A stretch of DNA of 64,000 nucleotides from Neckera pumila (lineage: Eukaryota; Streptophyta; Bryopsida; Hypnales; Neckeraceae), in NCBI GenBank assembly GCA_963969595.1, contig OZ018417.1:19408501-19472500 (forward strand), written 5' to 3'. Below, one piece after another: positions 22,991 to 33,991 of this stretch. Below the pieces are notes generated by a model that was given only the letters and a program-made list of their open reading frames with translations, did not search any database and was not told the origin of the DNA. Position 1 is the stretch's first letter. Every line of letters begins with the position of its first letter. A program made the translations under genes and the position numbers.

Positions 22991-24288
22991 CATCACCAAG
23001 AAGTCCTTCCACATGGCTAATTTTCTAGTTTCTTTGAAAATTGTTTTTCCTATTTTCTACAAATTAAAACGTCAAAGTACGTATTTTCTAGGACAAATTC
23101 TAGGACACAAAATTTGGGCGGAACTTGTTTCACCATGCTATAGGCACGTTGTCCTTTGGCCACACCCAACTATATTAAGCACAACAGCAGTTAAGGGAAA
23201 CCAGCCTAAAGCCGCGAGCTTCCTATTTCCGCCATCCTATTTTTGGTCCCATTTGCACCACTACACTCATCCAATTCCACTCACTTTCCTGACAGAATCA
23301 GAGCATTGATATCACAAAGAATAATGTGTCAATTTTTTATTAGTCCATACTTATGTGCTAATAGATACATGGAAGGGTGGTTATGGGTTGTTAGTATGAT
23401 GTTTATGACTCCAGTCTACAAGCAATTTTGTAATTTCAGGGTTGACACTTCAAAAATTCACAGAAAATTAATTACAATTTTGATCAAAAAATTATGATTC
23501 CACTTAGATTTGATTTGTAAAACAAGCGCACACCTCTGCAAAATACATGCCCTTCATTGGAATTGACCCCAATATATTCATATTGCAAATCAGGGTGGTA
23601 ATAGGCTTGTCTACCTTACTATTTATAACTCTGAACAGAGAACTGAGAGAATTGAGAGAAACTCTGATGTGTTACATGATCCAGAAACCTTTGAGCAAAT
23701 GCTAAGAGAAATCTTATTACGCAAATTCGATTCCTGGGAAGGGCTACGGACGAGGTTGTACGAGTGTTGCAGTACTCCCTTTCGGTGGTCCTTTCATATA
23801 CTGGAGGTGAGCATACCAGTCAACGTGCCTAAGCTTACCTAACATCAAGGACCACCCTCAGTCAGGAGTTGGCTCTCACGTTTGCAATACGTTTCCTCTT
23901 CATTTTGACAACACTGCCATTAATTGTCCAGTGAAAATCTGGCACCGGATTCATGACCTCCAGGTCATTGCATGTCTGCCCACACTCTGAAACCGAGACT
24001 GAAATAAATCAAAGCAAGAAAGATTTTGTTAACTTTGCTTGCTTCAATGAGCATTTTATAATCGAATCGTGGTTGATGTACCAGTAAGCTAGACTATAGT
24101 AATAAAAATTATGGGCTATGCAACTTCTTCTAGATGCTAGCAGCTACTGCTTGTTGTTGCAAGGTTAGGAAGGATCATTAAATGGTAACTAAGCTACCAA
24201 GATCATATATCAATCGGTGCTATAACTTATGCTGTGATCATAGGTACCAGATTGAGAGAGAGAAAATATCTAAAACTGCAGCATTCTG
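22991..24288. other. Intergenic, nothing recognised
   Basis: Base composition rises slightly after 23700. No frame with motifs, no repeat partner elsewhere in the window and no RNA gene was identified. Confidence 0.35.
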
Positions 24289-24780
24289 CTAATTACCACT
24301 TGCAGGAAACCAGCAAATTCTGCCTTTGCCATAGCCATTGTTGGCAGACTTGAAGGCTTTCGCCTGAGCCGATTTGGCAGCCCAGGAGCCATAGAGCGCC
24401 TTGGAGAATTTGCTCTTGATTTCCCGAGGGGACATGTAGAAATGCTGGTTGGTGCGGGAGTTCGAAAGGGCGGCTATGGCTTGACGCAGAAGCTCATCGC
24501 CAGTGAGAAGCCCCCCAGCAAGGGTCTTGTAACCATATTTCTTTTGGGCTCCTCGGCCGAACACACTGTGGTCTTCCAAGGCGACCTATCCTTCGGCTAG
24601 TAGCATTTGTAGTCACTGTTCTTCACGCGATTGCGGATGTGGTCAACCGTCCCCTCCCTCCCCACGGCCCCATCAATCACATCCTTTAAATCATGACCTT
24701 TTCTAAAAAAGACATTCTAAGAAACCCCTGCGCACTGGCCACACTATCATCAATTGCAGCCCACATTCAAACAATGCCGT
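24289..24780 (-). pseudogene. Unidentified protein-coding remnant with frameshifts
   Basis: The minus strand carries protein-like sequence in several frames that reads on in order: IDDSVASAQGFLR (about 24770-24725), then KGHDLKDVIDGAVGREGTVD and HIRNRVKNSDYKCY (24690-24600), then LAEG, stop, VALEDHSVFGRGAQ and the open frame to GKGRICWFPASGN at 24289. GC content and codon use exceed those of the flanks. At least two frameshifts and one TAG interrupt it, so it is broken unless it has unusual introns. I do not recognise the family. The last ~95 residues form one intact frame rich in Lys, Ala and Ser. A TATA-like CTATATATAAA at 25387-25397 on its upstream side could have been its promoter. Confidence 0.4.
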
Positions 24781-26611
24781 AGTGAGAAAACAGATGGTGA
24801 GATTAAAGAGATTCGAACTCGGATATGAGTAGATCAGTCCCGTCCAAGAGTCATGATCAACTTAGAAACGCAACCTTGGTACCTAGTACTTGCATGATTT
24901 TGAACTAATTCTCTACCCATTGTCGCACGAAGAAAAAACCCTAAGAATTTTGAATAAAAAATTCACACTCCAACAGCAAACCTAGATAAGTCCAGCTACT
25001 CAAAACCAACAAAATGGTACTAATTAGTCACTATTTCAGTAGTTCCCACACTCTCAAGGCAGCATGTAGGATCAAATTAATTTCGACCCCAAAGCAGGAA
25101 AGAACATGCAGACATTTTAGGTCACAACCTCGTATACCCTAAAACCTCTGCCATTCAAACCACCTCACTGAGAGACTCACATCACTCAAACTGGTAAGCA
25201 AATGAGCTGCAACGTAACCAGTCATGCATATCTACAAAATGTGAAGTGACATCGAGATCACACGCAAGCACCAGTTTGCCTACTACAAAGAATAGAAGGA
25301 GCATGATCACACAAACCTTGGAAATTTGGAAGCAGCATACATGGGCGAGCTCCAAATGGTTATGGGATTGGAACAACAGCTGTGAGCTATATATAAATCA
25401 ATGCATGCAGCGACTGATAGATGGAGCTCTGGGAAGAAGGGCGTTGCAACTCATTTAAGAGAATGTGAGGAGAGTTGGTAGTTCAAGTTCAGATAGCTTA
25501 GCTTAGCTTCATTGTGGCGTGCGAAGAAAGGATTGCTTCAAGGACGATGACCGGTGTGATTTCTAGTGTCACTGTTAAGCCATGCCAAGTCCTGCTGTTG
25601 ACAAATGTGCATCCTGCCATTACCATTTCGCCATGGCGATCTCCCTTGTCAGTGTGATTGTCTACAGTGGACATCAGTAGGTGATGCGGTTCACTGGCCT
25701 CCAACAACTGAGAGTGAATGTGTAGAAGCTACCTCGCTGCACTCCCAGAAAGATTCTGAGGGCAAGGATTTCATCAGACTTGGGCCGTCGGGGGAGCTTC
25801 AGAGGTGGTCTCCGTGACAGTCTCGGCCATTGCGAATTTAGCTTAGAGCCGCAAACCTAAAATATTCGACCACGCAAGGAACATGGAACAAAGCGCCGCA
25901 GCGGAGAAGTGGCTTCCAAGCTTGCCATGCTCCTTGAGCTGCTCCTGAAAAATCATTACGTTCAAATTTTTGAATTATGAATGCGGCAATGAGCTAATTC
26001 TATGGCACCGAACTGCATTGGAATTTATGCGGTTGGAGTCACTCAACTTTTCACAACTACGTGGCTTTCAAAAACTAGAGTCTCATTTGTGAAGAGGCAA
26101 ACCTACAGGACACTAACAGCTAGCCTACAAGTCAAAAATCTCCAGATCACGCCATAGGCCCAACAGTACCCATGGCTAGAGCAGAGCAGAGTCATTTGAA
26201 TTCATGCACGTCCAATTTATTCCTGGACATTTCATGAAACCGAACACCAAACTGGCACCGATGAGTAAACATGAGTGTTTTACAGAGGTACTCAAAATGA
26301 CTCTGAAACTGAGTCTGTAACAGCTCCGCTCAGAATTCATAACAAAAGTGGGAGCTTGCCACATGTAGGTGTCTTCTTTTGACGAGATAATAAAACGATT
26401 GCACAGTTGTCGAATGAAGCTGGTTGTGATAGCGGGCATATGTGACTCAATCTGACCGGCACACGCCTGCAATGTGTCGAAGGATATCAAAAGCTCTCAA
26501 AAGAGCCATATTACTGGCACTCCACTTCCACTATTAATCAGTTTCACACAATCCAAGAACCGGCATAGGCACCACATGTGCTCTCAGAATTGGTTGGGAT
26601 AGCTGACCTCA
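24781..26611. other. Intergenic between the pseudogene and the PPR gene
   Basis: It contains a possible tRNA-derived relic on the minus strand near 24890-24800 with a perfect B-box word (GAGTTCGAATC) and a TATA-like minus-strand motif at 25387-25397. The 3' UTR of the PPR gene must lie at the right end. Several 60-100-residue frames occur, none with recognisable motifs. Confidence 0.35.
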
Positions 26612-29600
26612 TCACCAGTAATCACCACAAGAACACGCGCCATCTTTGAAGTGGTGAAAGCGATTTGTGTCCCTCACCACAATCTCTTGCCCAGTCACCT
26701 TGGAGAACAACTTGGTTGTTGCATGGCAATCAGAACACACTCGAAGGTTTTTGTAGACATAAATTGGGTTCCCAGGGCTTGTGTGCATAAGCCCATAGGC
26801 AATGGCCAACTTCTCACTATGAGAGCAAAGAGCAAGATCTTTATCTTCCTCATCAATGTTATGCAACACAAGCTGAGTATCAGAGATATAACCTTCAGCC
26901 TTTATTCTTTCAGTCAAACTGCTCAGCTTAGTATATATCTCCTTCACTTCGGGGTGAGATGTATCCCCCGCCACAAAGTGATGGATCTTGTTATCAACTT
27001 CAATCCAGCTACGTCCCGGTTCCTTACGTATACCTCTTTCTTCCATGAGAGTGCGCAGCAATGACACCTGGCCCCACTTGCCAGCCGCAGCATAAATGTT
27101 GGAAAGGAGCACATATGCAGAGGCATCCTTGGGATCCAACTTCATAAGCTGTTTCGTAGCAAGTTCACCCAACTCCACATCAGCATAAGTTCTACAAGCT
27201 CCAAGCAAGGCTCCCCAAGTTGCTCCATTCGCCTCAACTGGCATATTATCGATGAAAAGCTTCGCTTCTTCCAAGTGTCCTGCTCGCCCAAGAAGATCCA
27301 CCATGCATGTACAGTGCACCACACTCGGTTCGATGCCATGATCTTGCGCCATCGCCCGAAAGAGTCTACGCCCTTGATCAACAAGGCCCGCATGACTACA
27401 TGCCGACAAGACTGCCACGAATGATGCCCCGTCCGGCTTCACTCCACCTGCGAGCATTCGTCGGAAGATTGCCAAGGCTTCAAGCCCACATCCGTGTTGT
27501 GCAAGTCCACCAATCATCACGTTCCATGTGATGACATCGCGTTTCTCCATTCTGTCAAAAACTAGTCCGGCATATTCAATGCTGCCACTCTTGGCGTACA
27601 TGTGCACAAGTGCACTGGCCACACGTACATCCGATTCCAGACCAGCTTCCAGTACATGGTTATGAACCTCCTTCACCCACTCCAAAGCTCCGGCGCTTGC
27701 ACATGCATTCAGGATGCTCACGTATGTGATTGCATCTGGTTTGAAGCCTTTCTGCTTCATTTGGAGAAAGAGTCGATAGGCTTCTTCACCACAACCGTTC
27801 TCTGCATAAGCGCCAATCATCACAGTCCATGTGATTAGATCGCGTTCCTCCATTCTATCAAAAACTACCTTGGCATCATTGATACTGCGACTCTTTGCAT
27901 ACAGGTAAACAAGCGCATTGCCCACACGTACATCCGATTCCAGCCCTGCTTCCAGGATATGGCTATGAACCTTCTTAACCCACTCCAAAGCCCTTACGCT
28001 TGGATATTCATTCAGGAGGTTGATGAAAGTAATTGCATTCGGTTTACACCCTTCCTGTTTCATTTGGAGAAAGAGTCGATATGCTTCTTCACGACGGCCA
28101 CTCTCTACAAATGCGCCTATCATCCCAGTCCAAGTGATTACATCCCGCTGCTTCATTCTATCAAAAAATTCTCTGGCACCATCGATATTGCCACTCTTTG
28201 CATACATATGCACAAGAGCATTGCCCACTCGCAAATCCGACTCTAGTCCTGCTTCGACGACATCACTGTGAACTTCCTTCACCCACTCCAAAGCCCCGGC
28301 GCTTGCACATGCATTCAGGATGCTCATATATGTGATTGCATCTGGTTTAAAGCCTTCATGCTTCATTTGGAGATAGAGTCGATATGCTTCTTCACCACGA
28401 CCACTCTCTGCGTAAGCGGCTATCATCACGTTCCACGTGATGACATTGCGTTTCTCCATTCTGTCAAAAACTAGTCGAGCATCATCGATACTGCCACTCT
28501 TGGCATACATGCGAACAAGAGCACTACACACACGCAAATCCGACTCTAGTCCTGCTTCGATGACATCTCTATGAACTTCCTTCACCCACTCCAAAGCCCC
28601 GGCGCTTGCACATGCATTCAGGATGCCTATGTATGTGATTGCATCTGGTTTAAAGCCTTCATGCTTCATTTGGAGGAAGAGTCGATATGCTTCTTCACCA
28701 AGACCAATTTCTGCATAAGCGCCTATCATCCCAGTCCATGTGATGACATTACGTTTCTCCATTCTGTCAAAAACTAGTCGGGCATCATCGATGCTGCCAC
28801 TCTTGGCATATATGTGAACCAATGCACTGCCCACACGCAAATCCGACTCTAGTCCTGCTTCGACGACATCTCTGTGAACTTCCTTCACCCACTCCAAAGC
28901 CCCTACGCTTGCACATGCATTCAGGATGCCCATGTATGTGATTGCATCTGGTTTAAGCCCTTCACGCCTCATTTGGAGAATGAGTCGATAGGCTTCTAAA
29001 CCACGACCACTTTCTGCATAAGCGCTTATCATCATGTTCCATGTGATGACATCACGTTCCTCCATTCTGTCAAAAACTAGTCGGGCATCATCAATACTGC
29101 CACTCTTGGCATATATGTGAACCAGTGCAGTGCCCACACGCAAACTCGACTCAAAGCCAGCATGCCTTATATCCGCATGAACTTGTTTGCACCAATTTAA
29201 AGACGATGACCTGGTACATGCTTTCAGGATGCTCAAGTATGCAAATTCATCTGGATGCACATCTTCTTGGCGCATCTTGTTGAAAAGCTCCATTGCGTCC
29301 TTAGCATGATTGTGCTGAGCACAACCTTTAATCATGATAGTCCAACTAAGAACACTTTTCTTCACAAGGTTATCAAACACTCGGCGTGCATCCTCCAATC
29401 TCCCACATCTCATAAAAACACTCAGAAGACTGTTTGCCACATATATGTTCTGCTCCATTCCACTCTTGAAGATCAAGTCATGAACATACTTCGCTGCCAC
29501 AAAGTTTTTATCCTTCGAGCACCGTTTCAAAACTTCCACACACATGTACCAGTCTATAGCAACGCCTCGTCCTTGCATATTTTTCAGAACAGCAATTGCT

Positions 29601-29752
29601 TCACTAACGGTATTGGCATTTCGCAAATGTAAACTGTCATCGCCACCTTGTATACTTCGTCTCAAGACTCTTCCAGTGCTAGGTAGAAAGCTCGTTGTTT
29701 TATTGTTGCTCCTGGGTAAGCTAAATCGTCGAGAGAACAACCACAAAAACAT
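26612..29752 (-). CDS. DYW-type PPR protein, organellar C-to-U RNA editing factor
   Basis: The single-exon protein has 1046 residues if started at the Met at 29752. That start gives an Arg/Ser-rich leader (MFLWLFSRRFSLPRSNNK) suited to mitochondrial import. An in-frame Met 40 codons upstream would precede it with a hydrophobic stretch, so I prefer the inner one. Residues ~60-750 are PLS-type PPR repeats, with seven VFDRM-type S motifs. The E/E+ region follows (GATWGALLGACRTYADVELG, LSNIYAAAGKW, KEPGRSWIEV). The C-terminal DYW cytidine deaminase is complete: HSEKLAIAYGLM (zinc His and catalytic Glu), CSDCHATTKLFSK (CxxCH) and the terminal HHFKDGACSCGDYW. Such proteins bind one or a few organelle transcripts and edit C to U. 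Five central repeats are almost identical at the DNA level with 303-bp periodicity (27.6-29.1 kb). The neighbour 0.3 kb upstream is also an organelle gene. Confidence 0.92.
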   Translation of the reverse strand: MFLWLFSRRFSLPRSNNKTTSFLPSTGRVLRRSIQGGDDSLHLRNANTVSEAIAVLKNMQGRGVAIDWYMCVEVLKRCSKDKNFVAAKYVHDLIFKSGMEQNIYVANSLLSVFMRCGRLEDARRVFDNLVKKSVLSWTIMIKGCAQHNHAKDAMELFNKMRQEDVHPDEFAYLSILKACTRSSSLNWCKQVHADIRHAGFESSLRVGTALVHIYAKSGSIDDARLVFDRMEERDVITWNMMISAYAESGRGLEAYRLILQMRREGLKPDAITYMGILNACASVGALEWVKEVHRDVVEAGLESDLRVGSALVHIYAKSGSIDDARLVFDRMEKRNVITWTGMIGAYAEIGLGEEAYRLFLQMKHEGFKPDAITYIGILNACASAGALEWVKEVHRDVIEAGLESDLRVCSALVRMYAKSGSIDDARLVFDRMEKRNVITWNVMIAAYAESGRGEEAYRLYLQMKHEGFKPDAITYMSILNACASAGALEWVKEVHSDVVEAGLESDLRVGNALVHMYAKSGNIDGAREFFDRMKQRDVITWTGMIGAFVESGRREEAYRLFLQMKQEGCKPNAITFINLLNEYPSVRALEWVKKVHSHILEAGLESDVRVGNALVYLYAKSRSINDAKVVFDRMEERDLITWTVMIGAYAENGCGEEAYRLFLQMKQKGFKPDAITYVSILNACASAGALEWVKEVHNHVLEAGLESDVRVASALVHMYAKSGSIEYAGLVFDRMEKRDVITWNVMIGGLAQHGCGLEALAIFRRMLAGGVKPDGASFVAVLSACSHAGLVDQGRRLFRAMAQDHGIEPSVVHCTCMVDLLGRAGHLEEAKLFIDNMPVEANGATWGALLGACRTYADVELGELATKQLMKLDPKDASAYVLLSNIYAAAGKWGQVSLLRTLMEERGIRKEPGRSWIEVDNKIHHFVAGDTSHPEVKEIYTKLSSLTERIKAEGYISDTQLVLHNIDEEDKDLALCSHSEKLAIAYGLMHTSPGNPIYVYKNLRVCSDCHATTKLFSKVTGQEIVVRDTNRFHHFKDGACSCGDYW

Positions 29753-30058
29753 AAAAAAAATAAAAATATTAATTGAAGATAAGTAATGCCCGAGACTCAA
29801 TACTGAAAAATGAACATACTTTTGATGCATCAGGTTGCAATCTCTATACTTCTTACATGCATAGATTTTCAAAAAAGTATTTCCACTTTCACCTGCGCGT
29901 CACAAAAAGCACACAGAGACGTCTGTCATATGAACCAAATCCTCAAACTCTATCAGATCACAAATTTTGGTTACGCCTAACAAAACAAATTACAAAGTGT
30001 TCGCGTGGAGACCACCATTACTTCATACGCTGCATTTAGGATGAAGACATATGTCGCG

Positions 30059-31819
30059 CTACTCCTGATTGGGGAACAAAACTCTATTTTTCGAATCATG
30101 TGCTTCATGCCAATACCTGCTTTGGTGCACTAAGTCTTGAGATATTGTGGTGCGATAACCAACATGAGATTGCGATTTGTCTTGTGTGATCTGGTTGAGC
30201 ATCGCCTTCACCCATGACGGTGTTGCCCAGCCGTCTATCCAAAGTGCTTCCTTCGTCGTCTTGTGTTTAAAGTCAGGAAAATTAAGACTCCTCTGTAGGC
30301 ACCACAAACCACAATGAGATCTGGTAAACCATATACTCAGCAATCCAGGAACGCATGTTGTTCAGCACTACCGTGATCTTATCAACCCTCACTCCACTCA
30401 TAAACAAGCAAAGAATACAATTTATGCTATTCAATTTCACAAAGCTCCCATAACTATGCCCACTTGATAATCCCAGTCATATATCGACTTTGAAAACTGG
30501 TATGTCTGGTGATACCTTGTCAGCTCTGTAGTCCCACCATTGAGAAGGATCCGCAAAATGCTGCTCCCAAAGTTGTTCAATCATCTGTGCTTCGCCTGAA
30601 TTGACTCCAACAGACGTCATCCATGTCAATCACATTCTCTCCACATTAACCTGCATTCACCTCTTTCTATGACAACCAACGTCAGATACAAACCTGAAGC
30701 ACTGGAACTCGGGGATAGTGTTCTCCTGGCTGACGATGATGAACACCTAATTTGTCCACCGCTTCTTCCTCCATAAGAAGACCAGAATAGTAATAAAGAA
30801 GGGTATTTAGGGCCTGGCAATTTGAAGAATTTAATTGCAGAGACATCCTGGTCACACAAATCCCACAAAGTTCAGATCAACAAAGTTCATGTCCAATCAC
30901 TTTGAAGGAACTATGACACCAAAACCCTAAAACTATGATCATACATTGCTGTAAAGGAGACCTCAATATAATTCAACACATGTTGCGAGCATAACCACAG
31001 TAGTTCAACACGAGCCACAATCAACCACTTATATAACAGGATTATGCCACAAGGCAACACTCCCGCACCTGTGCACAAGCTCCACACATGAAAAAGTTTC
31101 TCCGCTGTTGCCCATGACACAGTAAAAAACGCAGGAATGCAGGCATTTGTGGCTCGGTTTAAGCAAAGCTCTGAACAAGAATCTTACTCTGCAACAACAA
31201 AATTACAAAAAGTTATTCTGGTCTGCTTTGGTGCGTAGAAGTGACAAAGAACCGATACCACAAATCTCAAGTTCTGCGTAAAAGCAACCTATTCACCCTT
31301 CTATAGCTTTCAAACTTCTTTCAATCCTCCTGACCAGTAAATCCACAATTCAATATATTTCCTCAGTCCCAAAGTCCAAATTTAAGACCGACTTTTCATT
31401 TCTTCACTTGAATTAAGCACGTGCTTTCATCTATGCCATCGACATAATTGTCGTTCCAGTAGGACGTAATTGACACAAATTTTCAAAAGACCGACGAATT
31501 TGAAGATAAAATCGTTGGAAGCCATAAAGCAAGAAATTATTCAGGGAGAGAGGCGTCACAGGAATTGAACTCTCTACATCAATAAAACGCTCGACGCACA
31601 GGCTGTTTCAAAACCCTAATTTTTTGCAAAATCAATCCGTGGACCATTTCTTAAACAGAAATATCCGTGCAATGCAGAGCAGAGGATCGAACCTGGCGCA
31701 AATTGTGCAGAGTGCAAAAGATTTCCCGAGAGAGACGACCAATGTCGTGAACCTTCGGCAACATAGAATCGGTTCCAACGAGACCAAATGGCGAGCTTAC
31801 GTAACAATCGATCCGCCAT
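30059..31819 (-). CDS. PDF-motif (OSB-type) mitochondrial protein, four exons
   Basis: Exons are 31819-31693, 30813-30694, 30595-30516 and 30292-30059; intron phases 1, 1 and 0 agree across all junctions, giving 186 residues. Exon 1 is a presequence (MADRLLRKLAIWSRWNRFY...AQFAPG) homologous to COQ4 exon 1. Exon 2 is Ser/Arg-rich (CSSSSARRTLSPSSSASG), continuing the leader. Exon 3 holds EQLWEQHFADPSQWWDYRAD and exon 4 holds LNFPDFKHKTTKEALWIDGW and ATPSWVKAML. Together these are the PDF motif (W...F.DP.QWWD.R..K..PDFKHK...ALWI...P.WV) that follows the OB fold in plant organellar single-stranded-DNA-binding proteins (OSB), which restrain mitochondrial DNA recombination. Here no OB fold precedes the motif, and the gene is much shorter than OSB1-4. 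Alternatively the OB-fold exons lie in the 0.88-kb intron 1, but I saw none. The tail after WVKAML (about 45 residues) is unfamiliar. Confidence 0.8.
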
Positions 31820-31900
31820 AGCTCCAAATTCCACCGCAATCACACTGGAAGCTCGAACACCTCATTAAATTAGGGTTCAGGGTTTATGAGGGGAAGGGTA
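31560..31900 (-). promoter_or_regulatory. Shared promoter/first-exon module, copy at the OSB-type gene
   Basis: Matches 1264-1590 on both sides of exon 1. Upstream, TTAAATTAGGGTTCAGGG at 31865 corresponds to TCAAATTAGGGTTTAGG at 1538. The start context is GGA(G/C)CTATG-like in both (TGGAGCTATGGCG and CCGAGCTATGCGG). The donor block CACAATTTGCGCCAGGTT is identical in both. Intron words AATTAGGGTTTT and TTGATGTAGAG follow. Telo-box-like AACCCTAA motifs occur on both sides of the exon. Confidence 0.75.
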
Positions 31901-33940
31901 ACTGACCGAAACTGGGCCTTGAATTATATGAATTTTAACCCCTATAAGTTAAGCGTCCAAGTGACCATTTTTTGATTGTTGTCTGACTTCGGGCAGCATT
32001 TTGGAGGAGGGGGGGGGGGAAATTTCAAAATTTTTTTTGGTACAAACTACAGCGACTAACAAAATTGAGTATAAATTTGAAGGTTTTCATTCAAACACTA
32101 TACCAGACGTATCAATGAACAAAGTCCAAAAGTGGATATACAAAACTTGTAATGTACGACATATTACACATTATCATATGGAAGTTTGAAGAAAAATTAA
32201 CTGTAATTTTGAAAGAATATTAATTTCAAAGTTAGCCATGTCTAAAACTTGGTTTTGTTCACCATGATTTGGAATTACTTTATCTTTGGTCCATTTTTTC
32301 TTATAACTCTGGAAAAAAATTTGTGCCTTGGCATGTTGGTGACAAATATGCAAATGATGTTGGTTCTCACAATATTTGAATTTCTTTTTAACTGAGAGTG
32401 TGGGATTGCATTAGCCATTGTAGGGAGAGTATAGGTTGCACCATACTCCATCGTTATATCTTAATGCCCTTGCATTTGAAATATTTGTTGAAATGGACAA
32501 TACATTCCATTTATATTTTACAACCGTATAATATATTTTTAGATTCAGTTTTTTGTATGAAGACTAGAATTCATGATGCACATAATTGATCTAACAAATC
32601 CAAAAGAAATTAAATCATCATTGTCCATTTCATCAATAACTGAAAATTTTATGAAGGTCAATGTAATTTTTGGCAATTTTTGGAGCATATTTTGGCTTCA
32701 GTTTCCCATTTGTAGTAATGGGACTTGAATTAGTTCCAAGTTTCCTATATAACAAAGACATGTCAAAAGTACACAAGATTAAATTGGCTAAAAGTTCTAT
32801 ATGAAAATCCTTCAAATGTCGCATGAAAGAAATAATGAGCACATACTTGAATATAAATATAATTTGATAAATTTACAAGTGTACTAATCCAAGTACTTGT
32901 GAGCTACTTTCAAATAGTGCAATGCCACAGATAAGCTTCAGTGCTTCTTCATTGCCGGTTCAATTAGAGGCCATTTTTTTCATCAAACCAACTCATATAA
33001 AAACCCTTCTTCTTCCCTTTACTTGTCCAGAAGAAGGTACGATCGTGGAGGACCAAATGTTGAACCAACTAAGTTTAGCATTGAAGAGTTTAGAAGACTA
33101 AACTAAGGGAGAATTTTCCGATGCCTCCCTATTGGTCTTTTGGGGATGGTTGAGAGCAAGAGCATCATTGGAAACTGGAGTGAATTCTTGCACTTGGAGT
33201 ATTTCAACACTCTTTTGAAACAGGGATTTTCTTTCTTCTTCACTCATGGGTCTTAGAAACCTTGTTAGAAAAAGTTGCTTGGTAGCCATCACAACACTTG
33301 TAAAATCTGCAATAATTACATATGGAAATTGAAACCTTTATTGCTACCAAAAAAACCCAAGCCCTACTCCCTACATGACAAAAGCTTCATCTTCACTACG
33401 ATGTAAGCTACTAACTTTGTCTCTTGTAGCACCTCATTAAATAGCACCCGCACCAATGAACACGGAATGTTGATTTCTAATTACAAGGTAGCCAATTGAA
33501 TAACCATGAATTTGTCTATCTCACGCAAATTGTTGATAATTACCACATGAGCATTCCTAACATGAATCTGTATCTGAAAATGAGGTCTCAAATATCATGT
33601 AACAAGTTTCTTCCAAATGAAAATACAGCACACATTCATTTTCAGCGAAGGGCACTCCCACCAGGTTTGGTATCTAGAAATTAAATTAGGTCTCAAGCCT
33701 AATTTGAAAAAATTTCCACAGATACAAAATGGTCTCATGCTTGCCAATCTAGCACTTTCATGTTCTTGTTGGAAGTCTGAAAAAAATCAAAATTGGAAGA
33801 CAGTACTGAATTGATGAGTTATCACCTTTACCAAAATAGGGACATAACACAAGTGGGAGTGCACAAAAGAGCTCAAGTTTCCTCATCCATAACATTCAGT
33901 AGCCATAGTGCCTCCCGCCTCTTGTTTGACATAAAGATTT

Positions 33941-33991
33941 GGAATATACAACATCATTTCATCCGGCGGATGAAATGATGTGGTATATTCC
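33941..33991. repeat. 25-bp-arm palindrome, 1-nt centre
   Basis: Left arm GGAATATACAACATCATTTC plus ATCCG, then one G, then the reverse complement CGGATGAAATGATGTGGTAT plus ATTCC, with a single mismatch. It could extrude as a cruciform. No flanking duplication was noticed. Confidence 0.85.

Noticed and set aside
26651..29786. Many open frames on the plus strand opposite the PPR gene
   Set aside because: They are antisense shadows of a conserved repetitive coding sequence and repeat the same words because the PPR repeats do.
29753..29872. Upstream Met of the PPR protein (40 extra residues)
   Set aside because: The extension is Ile/Phe/Tyr-rich and unlike a targeting peptide; the next Met gives a typical Arg/Ser-rich leader, though cDNA could reverse this choice.
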